Shown: positions 1-6,928 of the stretch, in pieces
How the letters are laid out: each line of letters starts with the position of its first letter
How positions within the stretch are numbered: the stretch's first letter is position 1
Origin: CAZEDU01 sp964511185
GTDB taxonomy: Bacteria; Myxococcota; Myxococcia; Myxococcales; Myxococcaceae
Length of the DNA stretch: 18,450 bases
NCBI GenBank assembly: GCA_964511185.1
Contig: CAZEDU010000100.1
Span: 1 to 18,450 of the forward strand
Direction of reading: 5' to 3'
The notes under the pieces: generated by a model
Database searches by the model: none
What the model was told of the DNA's origin: nothing
The model's input: only the letters and a program-made list of their open reading frames with translations
Program-made: the position numbers and the translations under genes

Positions 1-1178
1 TCTTTGGTGATCGGCTCCGGGTTCGACGCGGTCAGCTCGTAGCCTTCGCGGCGCATCGTCTCGATGATCACCGCGAGCTGCAGCTCGCCCCGACCGACCA
101 CCTTGAACGCGTCCGGGCTCTCGGTGTCCTCCACGCGGATGGACACGTTGCGGAACGCCTCGCGGTAGAGCCGCTCGCGCAGGTTGCGGGAGGTGACGTA
201 CTTGCCCTCGCGGCCCGCCAGCGGCCCGTCGTTCACCTTGAACACCATCATCATCGTCGGCTCGTCGACCGAGATGCGCGGCAGGGCCTTCGGCCGCTCC
301 GGGTCGGCGATGGTGTCGCCGATGGCGATCTCCTCGATGCCGGCCAAGCTGACGATCTCGCCGGGGCCCGCGTCGGCGATCTCGATGCGCTTGAGCCCCT
401 GGAAGCCGTAGAGCTTGACGATCTTGCCCGGCTGGACCTTGCCGCCCTCGCGCACCACCGCGACCTGCTGGTTGACCGCGAGCTTGCCGGAGTTGAGCCG
501 CCCGATGGCGAGGCGCCCCACGTAGTCGTCGTAGTCCAGGTTCGCGACGAGCATCTGCAGGTCGGTCTCGTCGCTCGCGGGCGGGGGAGGGATGTGCCCG
601 AGGATCGCCTCGAACAGCGGGCGCAGGTCCTTGCCCGGCGCTTCGAGCTGGAGCGAGGCCTGGCCCTGGCGCGCCACCGCGTACAGCACCGGGAACTCGA
701 GCTGCGCGTCGTCCGCCCCCAGGTCGATGTAGAGCGAATAGACGTGGTCGAGCACCTCCTTCGGGCGCGCGTCCTGCCGGTCGATCTTGTTGATCACCAG
801 CACCGTCTTGAGCCCCATGCCGAGCGCCTTCGAGAGCACGAAGCGCGTCTGCGGGAGCGGCCCCTCCGCCGCGTCGACGAGCAGGAGCACGCCGTCCACC
901 AGCCGCAGGCCGCGCTCCACCTCGCCGCCGAAGTCGGCGTGGCCCGGCGTGTCGATGATGTTGATGTGGTGGCCCTGGTAGGTGACCGCCGTGTTCTTCG
1001 CGAGGATGGTGATGCCCTTCTCGCGCTCGAGATCGTTCGAGTCCATCACCCGCTCGGCGACGGCCTCGTTGGTCCGGAAGACGCCCGCCTGCCGCAGCAT
1101 GTGATCGACGAGGGTGGTCTTGCCGTGGTCGACGTGCGCCACGATGGCGACGTTGCGAATCTTGTCCCGGGAGATCAT
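1..1178 (-). CDS. typA: Translational GTPase TypA/BipA (C-terminal part beyond window)
   Basis: Ribosome-binding GTPase of the EF-G/LepA class, known to act in 50S subunit assembly and stress or low-temperature growth. The first 392 codons are present; the family is usually about 605-615 residues, so roughly the last third lies beyond the left edge. All G motifs are visible: G1 AHVDHGKT (residues 14-21), G2 EKGITI (53-58), G3 DTPGH (76-80) and G4 NKID (130-133). The segment NLDYDDYVGRLAIGRL, which opens the beta-barrel domain 2, follows, and then the EF-G domain III-like part with GRGELQLAVIIETMRREGYE. This last segment is typical of TypA rather than EF-G or LepA. The ATG at 1178 gives the canonical short N-terminus MISRDKIRNVAIVAHVDHGK. 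Its Shine-Dalgarno is weak (GAAAG). A likely promoter lies at 1206-1235. No abnormal residue is seen. Confidence 0.95.
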   Translation of the reverse strand, partial: MISRDKIRNVAIVAHVDHGKTTLVDHMLRQAGVFRTNEAVAERVMDSNDLEREKGITILAKNTAVTYQGHHINIIDTPGHADFGGEVERGLRLVDGVLLLVDAAEGPLPQTRFVLSKALGMGLKTVLVINKIDRQDARPKEVLDHVYSLYIDLGADDAQLEFPVLYAVARQGQASLQLEAPGKDLRPLFEAILGHIPPPPASDETDLQMLVANLDYDDYVGRLAIGRLNSGKLAVNQQVAVVREGGKVQPGKIVKLYGFQGLKRIEIADAGPGEIVSLAGIEEIAIGDTIADPERPKALPRISVDEPTMMMVFKVNDGPLAGREGKYVTSRNLRERLYREAFRNVSIRVEDTESPDAFKVVGRGELQLAVIIETMRREGYELTASNPEPITK

Positions 1179-1205
1179 GCCGTTCTTTCGTTGTAAGGGC
1201 CGGGG

Positions 1206-1235
1206 CTTATACGTGGCCCGGGCCGCCCGTGTCGA
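1206..1235 (-). promoter_or_regulatory. Candidate sigma-70 promoter for typA
   Basis: Read on the minus strand, TCGACA (1235-1230) is followed after 18 bases by TATAAG (1211-1206). These are one mismatch each from the -35 (TTGACA) and -10 (TATAAT) consensus. Transcription would start near 1199, giving a leader of about 20 bases before the typA ATG. The site lies in the 84-bp gap after the hydrolase gene, so typA could be transcribed apart from the upstream regulator-hydrolase pair. Seen in sequence; promoter activity is inferred. Confidence 0.45.
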
Positions 1236-1262
1236 CGGCACAACACAGCGGCGGCCCAGCGC

Positions 1263-2171
1263 TCAGTTCGCCGTGGCCGGCCGTCGCTCCCTCGCCGGCC
1301 CGAGCACCCGCTTCTCCAGGAACTCGAACACCTCGTCGTTCACCACCCGAGGCTGCTCGAGCGGCGCGGTGTGGCTCCCCCCGGGCACCAGGAGGAACTC
1401 GCTGCCCGGAATGGCGTCGGCCATGCGGCGGGACAGCCAGACCGGGGTGAAGCGGTCGCGCTCGCCGCCGATCACCAGCGTCGGCGCGTCGACGTGGGCG
1501 AGGTGGTCCCAGGCGGTGTGGTCCTTGAGCGAGTCGAGCGTGCGCACGAACACCACCGGGTCCATCACCGCCAGGTGCTCGAAGTAGGGCGCCAGGTCGG
1601 CGCGCTGCATCAGCTCGGCGTTGAGCTCGGTGCGCAGCGCGATGTCGACCGCCAGGTCCGTGCGCATCGCCACCTTGCTCACCACCCGGGCGAGCTTGGG
1701 GTAGCGCTCGACCACGGCGCGCAGGAACGGGAACGCGGTGCGCAGCATCGTCTGGTCGTGGAAGGTGTCGAGCGGGTAGCCGTACGAGCCGCAGATCAGC
1801 ACCAGGCCGAGCACGCGGTGCGCGTAGCGCCGGTGGAACTCGAGCGCCACCTGCACGCCCATCGAGTGGCCGAAGATGACCGCCTTCTCGACGCCGGCCG
1901 CGCTCATCACCCGGTCCAGGTCCTCGCAGGTGTACGACATGCCGATGCGGTTCGAGTCGTTGGGGATGGTCGAGCGGCCGTGCCCCCGGTAGTGCCAGCG
2001 CACCACGCGGAAGCGCGCGCGCAGCTCGGGCAGCAGGTACTTCCAGGCGAACCCGTCGCAGCCCAGGCCGTCGCACAGCACCATGCCGGGCGCTCCGTCG
2101 CCCTGCACCTGGTAGTAGAGCAGCGCCTCGTCGGGCGTCTCGAGGAAGTCTTGGCGGAAGTACGGGCTCAG
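1263..2171 (-). CDS. Alpha/beta-fold hydrolase, probable CTG start
   Basis: Cytoplasmic alpha/beta hydrolase of 302 residues; the substrate cannot be read from sequence. The nucleophile elbow is FGHSMGVQ with Ser103. The acid is probably Asp239 (GGERDRFTP) and the base His267 (PGGSHTAPL), so the triad looks complete. RGHGRS (62-67) and the DGLGCDG turn (34-40) fit the cap-containing lactonase/peroxidase-like subfamily. The first in-frame ATG/GTG/TTG codon is the GTG at 2108, but starting there would remove the first beta-strand (ETPDEALLYYQ), which family members have. The frame is open upstream to an in-frame TGA, and the only usable codon is CTG at 2171-2169. It overlaps the regulator's stop as CTGA and has AGGCGAGGAGG placed ideally upstream. 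Translation is probably coupled to the sigma-54 regulator, so the two may share a function. Family call is firm; the start codon is inferred. Confidence 0.85.
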   Translation of the reverse strand: MSPYFRQDFLETPDEALLYYQVQGDGAPGMVLCDGLGCDGFAWKYLLPELRARFRVVRWHYRGHGRSTIPNDSNRIGMSYTCEDLDRVMSAAGVEKAVIFGHSMGVQVALEFHRRYAHRVLGLVLICGSYGYPLDTFHDQTMLRTAFPFLRAVVERYPKLARVVSKVAMRTDLAVDIALRTELNAELMQRADLAPYFEHLAVMDPVVFVRTLDSLKDHTAWDHLAHVDAPTLVIGGERDRFTPVWLSRRMADAIPGSEFLLVPGGSHTAPLEQPRVVNDEVFEFLEKRVLGPARERRPATAN

Positions 2172-3757
2172 GCGGAGGCCTCCTCGCCTTCATCGTCATC
2201 GCTCCCGCCCTTGTCCAGCCCGTACTTGGCGATCTTCAAGATGAGGTTCGAGCGGGAGATGCCGAGCTCCCGCGACAGGCGGCTCTTGTTGTATCGCGTG
2301 CGCTGCAGGCCCTGGCTGATCATCTCGCGCTCGAGCAGCTCGACCGCGTCGTTGAGCTTGCCGCTCGCCCGGGTGACCGAGAGGAAGTTGCTGCCGCCCG
2401 GCGACACCGCGTCGCGGATGCGGCTGGAGATCAGATCGCCGGGGATGGTGTCGAGGTCGCTGCCGAGCACGAGCAGCCGCTCGATTTCGTTCTCGAGCTC
2501 GCGGATGTTCCCGGGCCAGCCGTAGCTGCCCATGATCGACAGCGCGTCCGGCGCGAGCGCCTTGGGCCGCTGCCCGGGCCGGTAGTGCTTCTTCATGAAG
2601 TGGTCGATCAGGATCGGCAGGTCGTCGCGCCGCTCGCGCAGCGGCGGCACCTGCACGCGGATCACGTTGATCCGGTAGAAGAGGTCCTCCCGGAACTCGC
2701 TCTTCTTCACCAGCTCGCCCAGGTCTTTGTGGGTCGCGGCGATGACGCGCACGTCCACTTCCTTCACCGAGGTGCCGCCGACGGGGATGAACGTCCCCTC
2801 CTGGAGCACGCGCAAGAGCTTGACCTGTAAGGCGGGCGACATGTCGCCGACCTCGTCGAGGAAGAACGTGCCGCCGTCGGCGATCTCGAACAGGCCCTTC
2901 TTGTCGCGCACCGCGCCGGTGAACGCGCCCTTCACGTGGCCGAACAGCGCGCTCTCGAGCAGGTTGTCGTTGAAGGCCGAGCAGTTCTGCACCACGAAGG
3001 GCTTGTCCTTGCGCGTGCCGTTGTAGTGAATCGCGCGCGCGACCAGCTCCTTGCCGGTGCCCGACTCGCCGTTGATGAGCACCGTGGAGTCGGAGTTGCA
3101 CACCTTCTCGAGCAGGCGGAACACCTCGAGCATCGGCCCCGACTTGCCGACGATGTTCTCGAACTTGTAGCGCTCCGACAGCTCGGACGAGAGCGACTGG
3201 ATCTTCTCGTCGCGCTTGGTGACCTCGGCTTCGTAGTTGGAGATCTCGTTCACCGCGAACTCGAGCAGGTCGCACAGCTTCTCGAGCTCGGGCCCGAGCA
3301 TCAGCGGCACGCGGTCGATCGCGCGGTCGAGATCGGTCGCGCCGTTGTTCAGCTCGCGGATCTTCTGCTTGAGCGGCTCGGCGTCGCGCGGGGAGATCGG
3401 CGCGCGCGCGAAGCCCTCGACGAACAGCATGCCCTCGTACTCGCCGTCGATGTAGAGCGGGGCGCCCACCACGGTGAAGCCCAGGTGGCAGTCGTGGAAC
3501 TGCGCGCGCCGGAGCTTCTTCGAGCTCTTGAACTTCTCGTGCAGCACGCGCACCGACTGGCTGCAGCGCCGCAGGCCCTCCTTGGAGAACAGCGAGAGCC
3601 GGCAGAAGTCGTTCGGCGGCGCGACGATCTCGCCCTTCTGCCAATCGACGACGATGCCGTTCTTGTCGGCGAAGCTGAGCTCCGAGCGCCACCACTTGCG
3701 GATGACGTCCTTGAGCATGATGATGGTGTGCAGATTCTGATGCTTCTCGAAGTCCAT
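2168..3757 (-). CDS. Sigma-54-dependent Fis-family activator with PocR-type sensor domain
   Basis: Bacterial enhancer-binding protein of 529 residues. Residues about 18-170 resemble the PocR ligand-sensing domain, with FCRL (Cys52), Cys65 and DCHLGF (Cys90) followed by GAPLYIDGEYEGMLFVEGF. A short coiled linker (about 171-195) leads to the AAA+ core. The core has Walker A GESGTGKE (230-237), an intact sigma-54 contact loop GAFTGA (277-282), Walker B GGTFFLDE (295-302), the arginine-finger region REDLFYRINV, and WPGNIREL (414-421). A Fis-type helix-turn-helix sits at about 484-514 (NKSRLSRELGISRSNLILKI). An acidic tail GGSDDDEGEEASA follows the DNA-binding domain; its codons also supply the downstream Shine-Dalgarno. 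There is no receiver domain, so activation is probably by a small ligand. ATG 3757 is the first start in frame; GAAAGG lies 12 bases upstream. It is divergent from the CDF transporter and overlaps the hydrolase by 4 bases. Confidence 0.93.
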   Translation of the reverse strand: MDFEKHQNLHTIIMLKDVIRKWWRSELSFADKNGIVVDWQKGEIVAPPNDFCRLSLFSKEGLRRCSQSVRVLHEKFKSSKKLRRAQFHDCHLGFTVVGAPLYIDGEYEGMLFVEGFARAPISPRDAEPLKQKIRELNNGATDLDRAIDRVPLMLGPELEKLCDLLEFAVNEISNYEAEVTKRDEKIQSLSSELSERYKFENIVGKSGPMLEVFRLLEKVCNSDSTVLINGESGTGKELVARAIHYNGTRKDKPFVVQNCSAFNDNLLESALFGHVKGAFTGAVRDKKGLFEIADGGTFFLDEVGDMSPALQVKLLRVLQEGTFIPVGGTSVKEVDVRVIAATHKDLGELVKKSEFREDLFYRINVIRVQVPPLRERRDDLPILIDHFMKKHYRPGQRPKALAPDALSIMGSYGWPGNIRELENEIERLLVLGSDLDTIPGDLISSRIRDAVSPGGSNFLSVTRASGKLNDAVELLEREMISQGLQRTRYNKSRLSRELGISRSNLILKIAKYGLDKGGSDDDEGEEASA

Positions 3758-3787
3758 GTAGGCGCGGGCCTTTCGTGACCCAAGTCA

Positions 3788-3812
3788 GGACAGTGAGCGT
3801 ACCAAACTGTCC
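3788..3812. promoter_or_regulatory. Inverted repeat in divergent regulator/CDF gap, candidate operator
   Basis: GGACAGT (3788-3794) and ACTGTCC (3806-3812) form a perfect 7-bp inverted repeat with an 11-bp spacer. Their centres are 18 bp apart. It lies in the 105-bp region between the two divergent genes, next to an AT-rich patch (AAATTTTA) that could melt at a promoter. Two related half-sites, GGACAAG and GGACACT, follow just before the CDF gene (3846-3859). A binding site for a dimeric regulator, perhaps the adjacent activator, is inferred. No convincing -24/-12 sigma-54 promoter was found here. Confidence 0.4.
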
Positions 3813-3862
3813 AAATTTTAGCCGGCCGACCGAAACCAGCTCAACGGACAAGGGACACTCGC

Positions 3863-4816
3863 TTGGGTGAGCATCACGCGCACGATCATCACGACCACGC
3901 CGGGCACGCCCACCCACACGGGCACACGCACGGGCCGGTGCGCGCGAAGGAGCGCGCGGCGGATCGCCGCAAGCTTCAGCTGACCTTCGTCCTGACGGCG
4001 TTGATCGCGCTGGTCGAGCTGGTGGGCGGCATCGTCTCGAACTCGCTCGCGCTGATGTCCGACGCGGGCCACGTGGTGACCGATCTCTCCGCCATCGGGC
4101 TCGCGCTGCTCGCGCTCTATTTCTCCAGCCGGCCCGCCGACGTGAGGCGCACGTACGGCTACTACCGGGCGGAGATCCTGAGCGCGCTGGCGAACGGCAT
4201 CATGCTGTTCGGCATCATCGCCTTCGTGCTTTGGGAGGCGTACGAGCGCTTTCAGAATCCCGAGCCGGTGCGCTTGGGCTTCGCCGCGGTGATCACGGTG
4301 ATCGGCCTGGTGGCGAACCTGGTCGCGCTGTTCTTCCTGCGCCACTCGCATTCGCTCAACACCCGCGGCGCGTTCCTGCACGTCGTGGGCGACACGCTCT
4401 CGTCGGTCGGCGTGCTCGTTGGGCTCGGGCTGCTCTGGCTCACGGGCTGGGAGCCGATCGATCCGCTCATCTCGGTCGCGATCTGCGGAATCATCGCGGT
4501 CGGCGCGGTGCGGCTGGTGCGCGAGTCGGTGGACGTGCTGCTCGAGGCGGTCCCCGCGCACGTCGATCTGCGCGCGGTCAAGGAGATCATGCTCAAGGTC
4601 GAAGGGGTCGTGGCCGTGCACGACCTGCACGTCTGGACCATCTCGAGCGGCATGTACGCGCTGTCCGCCCACCTGGTGGTCCAGGATCCGATGGTCTGCA
4701 ACAACGATCAGATCCTCTCGGCGGTGAAGCACCAGATGCTCGAGCGGTTCCACATCGACCACACGACCATTCAGATCGAGAGCGAGACCTTCGCCCACGC
4801 CGGCGAGGTGCACTGA
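3863..4816 (+). CDS. Cation diffusion facilitator (CDF) family metal/proton antiporter, CzcD/ZitB-like
   Basis: Inner-membrane exporter of divalent cations, most likely Zn(II) and possibly Co(II)/Cd(II), driven by proton exchange. It has 317 residues, the normal length. The N-terminus carries 11 histidines in the first 23 residues, typical of CDF zinc transporters. Six hydrophobic segments follow from about residue 38. Both metal-site motifs are intact: SDAGHVVTD in TM2 (Asp67, His70, Asp74) and HVVGD in TM5 (His173, Asp177). The soluble C-terminal domain (about 220-317) has the family signature VHDLHVWTISSG. TTG at 3863 is the likely start: AAGGGA lies 7 bases upstream, no alternative start exists upstream in frame, and later starts would lose the His-rich region. 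It is divergent from the sigma-54 regulator; whether that protein controls it is unknown. Confidence 0.93.
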   Translation: MGEHHAHDHHDHAGHAHPHGHTHGPVRAKERAADRRKLQLTFVLTALIALVELVGGIVSNSLALMSDAGHVVTDLSAIGLALLALYFSSRPADVRRTYGYYRAEILSALANGIMLFGIIAFVLWEAYERFQNPEPVRLGFAAVITVIGLVANLVALFFLRHSHSLNTRGAFLHVVGDTLSSVGVLVGLGLLWLTGWEPIDPLISVAICGIIAVGAVRLVRESVDVLLEAVPAHVDLRAVKEIMLKVEGVVAVHDLHVWTISSGMYALSAHLVVQDPMVCNNDQILSAVKHQMLERFHIDHTTIQIESETFAHAGEVH

Positions 4817-4822
4817 CCCCGC

Positions 4823-4852
4823 GTCGCCCTCACCCCAGGGGGTGGCGGCGAC
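4823..4852 (+). terminator. GC-rich hairpin after CDF gene, candidate terminator
   Basis: GTCGCC (4823-4828) pairs with GGCGAC (4847-4852), and CACCCC (4831-4836) pairs with GGGGTG (4839-4844). One C-C mismatch and one G-T wobble lie between the two blocks. The stem begins 6 bases after the CDF stop codon. No T tract follows, so it would be an atypical intrinsic terminator or a 3'-end stabiliser; the position supports transcript-end function. Confidence 0.45.
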
Positions 4853-4917
4853 CCGGGTGCGCGCGAGGCGGCGCGCCGTGGTTCTCGGCCCTTGGCCCTG
4901 GCGGTGGGTTTGCTTTG

Positions 4918-4943
4918 CCTCGATGGGAGCGGGTCCATCGAGG
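4918..4943 (+). promoter_or_regulatory. Perfect 9-bp inverted repeat overlapping the response regulator's Shine-Dalgarno
   Basis: CCTCGATGG (4918-4926) and CCATCGAGG (4935-4943) are exact reverse complements separated by 8 bases. The right arm runs into AGGAG (4941-4945), the Shine-Dalgarno of the gene starting at 4953. In RNA this would form a hairpin that partly hides the ribosome-binding site; in DNA it could be an operator. Which of these applies cannot be told from sequence. Confidence 0.5.
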
Positions 4944-4952
4944 AGAAAGGCA

Positions 4953-5492
4953 ATGAGCGAGGAGTTGGCGTCAGCGGCGGTTCCCGAGGTGAAGCGCCCG
5001 TCGGTGGTGGTGATCGAAGACGATCGCTCGACGCGGTTCGTCTTGAGCCAGCTGCTGCGCGAGGCCGGCTATCGCGTACACGAGGCGAGCCGGCTGTCCG
5101 AAGCCCGCGCGCTCATGTCGCTCTCGCCGGACCTGGTCGTGGTCGACGGGCTGTTGCCCGACGGCACGGGCGTGGAGTTCATCCACGAGCTCAGGGCCCA
5201 GCACCACCTGGTCCCGGTCATCTTCCTGTCGTCGTTCTTTCGCGACTTCCAATCGTTCAAGCAGCTGCGGCAGGCGATGGCGGTGCACAGCGTGCTGCAC
5301 AAGCCGGTGACCGCCCAGGCGTTGATCGCGGAGGTGAGCAACGCGTTGGTGTTGGAGCCCGCGCCCGACCAGCCGGTAGACACGCCGCGGTCCGATCGCG
5401 AGGTGCGCGAGGAGCGCATCGCCCGCCGCTGGCATCGCCGGCGGCTGCTTCGGGCGCTGCGCGCGAAGTCTCTGATGCGCGGGCCTCACTGA
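4953..5492 (+). CDS. Response regulator, receiver domain with short basic tail
   Basis: Phosphoacceptor protein of 179 residues with one receiver (REC) domain at about 15-135. It shows the acidic pair Asp23-Asp24 (VIEDDRSTR), the phosphorylation site Asp65 (VVVDGLLPDG), Ser93/Ser94 in the switch position usually held by Thr/Ser, and Lys117 (LHKPVT). There is no recognised DNA-binding or enzymatic output domain. The tail (about 145-179) is rich in Arg (RRWHRRRLLRALR), which might contact nucleic acid or a partner. ATG at 4953 is chosen over an upstream in-frame ATG at 4842 because AGGAG sits 7 bases before it and the receiver fold starts directly after. The Hpt gene follows 14 bases later, so the two are probably co-transcribed partners in a phosphorelay. 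No histidine kinase is adjacent. Confidence 0.88.
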   Translation: MSEELASAAVPEVKRPSVVVIEDDRSTRFVLSQLLREAGYRVHEASRLSEARALMSLSPDLVVVDGLLPDGTGVEFIHELRAQHHLVPVIFLSSFFRDFQSFKQLRQAMAVHSVLHKPVTAQALIAEVSNALVLEPAPDQPVDTPRSDREVREERIARRWHRRRLLRALRAKSLMRGPH

Positions 5493-5506
5493 GCGGGAGC
5501 GCCACC

Positions 5507-5842
5507 ATGGGCCCGGCATTCGATCTGGCACAGCTGGAGCAACAGGTCGGAGGAAATCAGCGGCTGGTCAAGCAGCTCATCGAGATCCTGCTGGAGGACA
5601 TGCCGACGATGCTGTTTCGCCTGGAGCGGGCGCTCTTGTCGGCGGACGCGGACGAGCTCGAGCGCCACGCCCACAAGCTCAAAGGCGCGCTCCAGTGCGT
5701 GGCCGCCTTCGCCGCGGAGCGCGCGCTCGAGGTCGAGAGGGCCGCGCGCGAGCGCCGACTCCAAGACGCGCGCCGCTCGCTCGAGCGGCTCAAGGGGGAG
5801 CTGATGCTGCTGGAGCTCGACTTGAGGCGCTTCATCGGCTGA
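5507..5842 (+). CDS. Histidine phosphotransfer (Hpt) domain protein
   Basis: Small all-helical phosphotransfer protein of 111 residues. The Hpt signature HAHKLKGAL places the phosphorylatable histidine at His56, followed by the usual Lys-Gly. The preceding helix (LVKQLIEILLEDMPTMLFRLE) and the following helix (RALEVERAARERRLQDARRSLERLK) fit a four-helix bundle. ATG at 5507 has GGGAG 7 bases upstream. The frame stays open far upstream, but that part overlaps the response regulator and is a shadow. It is likely to exchange phosphoryl groups with the receiver protein encoded just before it. The cognate kinase is not in this window. Confidence 0.88.
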   Translation: MGPAFDLAQLEQQVGGNQRLVKQLIEILLEDMPTMLFRLERALLSADADELERHAHKLKGALQCVAAFAAERALEVERAARERRLQDARRSLERLKGELMLLELDLRRFIG

Positions 5843-5885
5843 CTTCGACTCGCGGGGCGCTGTCGACTAGAAGGCTCCCGCCGTC

Positions 5886-6926
5886 ATGGTCACCTCGCTC
5901 GCCAAGCTCTTATCGGTCCGGCCCGGAAACGCGGCCGCGCGCTTTGGGTCGAACGCTGCGCTTCCGGTGCTGAGCTGGCCGCAGGTGGCCCGCGCGCTCG
6001 AGGGCCGGACGGTGCTCGCGGTGCCGGTGCCGGTCACCGCCGCGCTCGGCGGGGTGCTTCGGGCCGCGCGGGACCAGGACGCGGTCGTCGTCGTGGCGTG
6101 CCCGTACGTCCCGATGGATCGCGACGCGGCCGCGTCGTTCACGCAAGCGCTCGCCGCCGCCGCGCGGGAGGCCGCGCACCACAAGCCGCTCGTCCTGCAG
6201 GCGGGACCGATTCGGCTCGCCCCCGACCTCCCGCTCGAGCGCTACGAGACCGACGTGCACCGGTTCATCGAGGCCGGCTTCACCCTGCTGTCGCTCGACG
6301 CCTCGCGGCTCCCGGCCGACCAGATGCTCGAGGCTTACCGGCGGCTCTCGGAGCCGGCCCGGGAGCGGGAGCTGGCCTTCGAGCTCGTCGCGCCCCGGTG
6401 GCCGGAGGGCCGCACGAGCGTGGAGATGCTGGAGGCGCTCTTGTCGGGGCTCAAGCTGACCGGCGCCCCGCCCGCGCTGGTCCGCGTGCCTGCCAGCGCC
6501 GTGACGCAGGTGGGCGGCACGGAGCACTTCCCCGACGAAGCCCACGTCTACGAGCTGACCGAGGTCGCCGCCGCGTTCGCCGCCGAGCTGACGCTCGAAG
6601 AGCACGCGCGCCTGTCGCTGCGGGAGGTCGGCCGGTGGGTCGAGCTCGGCGTTCGCAAGCTCGAGCTCGGCGCCGCGCTCTGTGACGTCGCGCTCCGCGC
6701 GCTGGGGCCGGCCGAGTCCGAGGCGCTGCGGTCCCGCGCGGGCGCGCTGCGGCTGCCCACGAGCGACCTCCTCGCGCTCTTCGCCCAGCGCGTCGCCGAC
6801 GGCGAGCCCGCCGACTTGGAGCGCATCGAGGCGCTGTCGTACGGCTGCGTCGACGGGCTCATCGAGGCGACCCGCGGGCGCCGCTCGGGGGCCGCGGTGC
6901 GGGCGGCGCTCGGAGCGGGGGAGTAG
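5886..6926 (+). CDS. Class II aldolase-like TIM-barrel protein, apparently without metal ligands
   Basis: A 346-residue protein of uncertain function. Several segments follow the class II fructose-bisphosphate/tagatose-bisphosphate aldolase pattern. The strand-helix TVLAVPVPVTAALGGVLRAA (42-61) resembles the start of the barrel. HRFIEAGFTLLSLDASRLP (125-143) matches the conserved AGFTSVMxDGS-LP region. LREVGRWVELGVRKLELGAAL (245-265) matches the late GVxKINxxT region. The metal-binding histidines are not visible where expected: VLQAGPI (103-109) stands where DH would be, and no HGGSG loop is seen. It may be a non-catalytic homologue, like the GatZ/KbaZ subunits, or a repurposed barrel. ATG 5886 has GAAGG 11 bases upstream. 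It ends 2 bases before rsmD, so it is almost surely co-transcribed with it. Fold assignment is inferred from pattern only. Confidence 0.6.
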   Translation: MVTSLAKLLSVRPGNAAARFGSNAALPVLSWPQVARALEGRTVLAVPVPVTAALGGVLRAARDQDAVVVVACPYVPMDRDAAASFTQALAAAAREAAHHKPLVLQAGPIRLAPDLPLERYETDVHRFIEAGFTLLSLDASRLPADQMLEAYRRLSEPARERELAFELVAPRWPEGRTSVEMLEALLSGLKLTGAPPALVRVPASAVTQVGGTEHFPDEAHVYELTEVAAAFAAELTLEEHARLSLREVGRWVELGVRKLELGAALCDVALRALGPAESEALRSRAGALRLPTSDLLALFAQRVADGEPADLERIEALSYGCVDGLIEATRGRRSGAAVRAALGAGE

Positions 6927-6928
6927 GC

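Noticed and set aside
594..1196. 200-codon plus-strand open frame opposite typA
   Set aside because: It is antisense to a fully conserved GTPase domain and its composition is typical of a shadow.
3758..3862. Sigma-54 (-24/-12) promoter for the regulator or CDF gene
   Set aside because: No GG-N10-GC arrangement close to TGGCAC-N5-TTGC was found on either strand of the gap.
2196..3917. 573-codon minus-strand open frame through the sigma-54 regulator
   Set aside because: The other minus frame (2168-3757) encodes all AAA+ and Fis motifs; this one is Arg/Ala-rich without motifs.
4842..4952. Upstream in-frame ATG that would extend the response regulator by 37 residues
   Set aside because: The extension is Arg/Trp-rich and runs across the two hairpins, and the ATG at 4953 has a well-spaced AGGAG.
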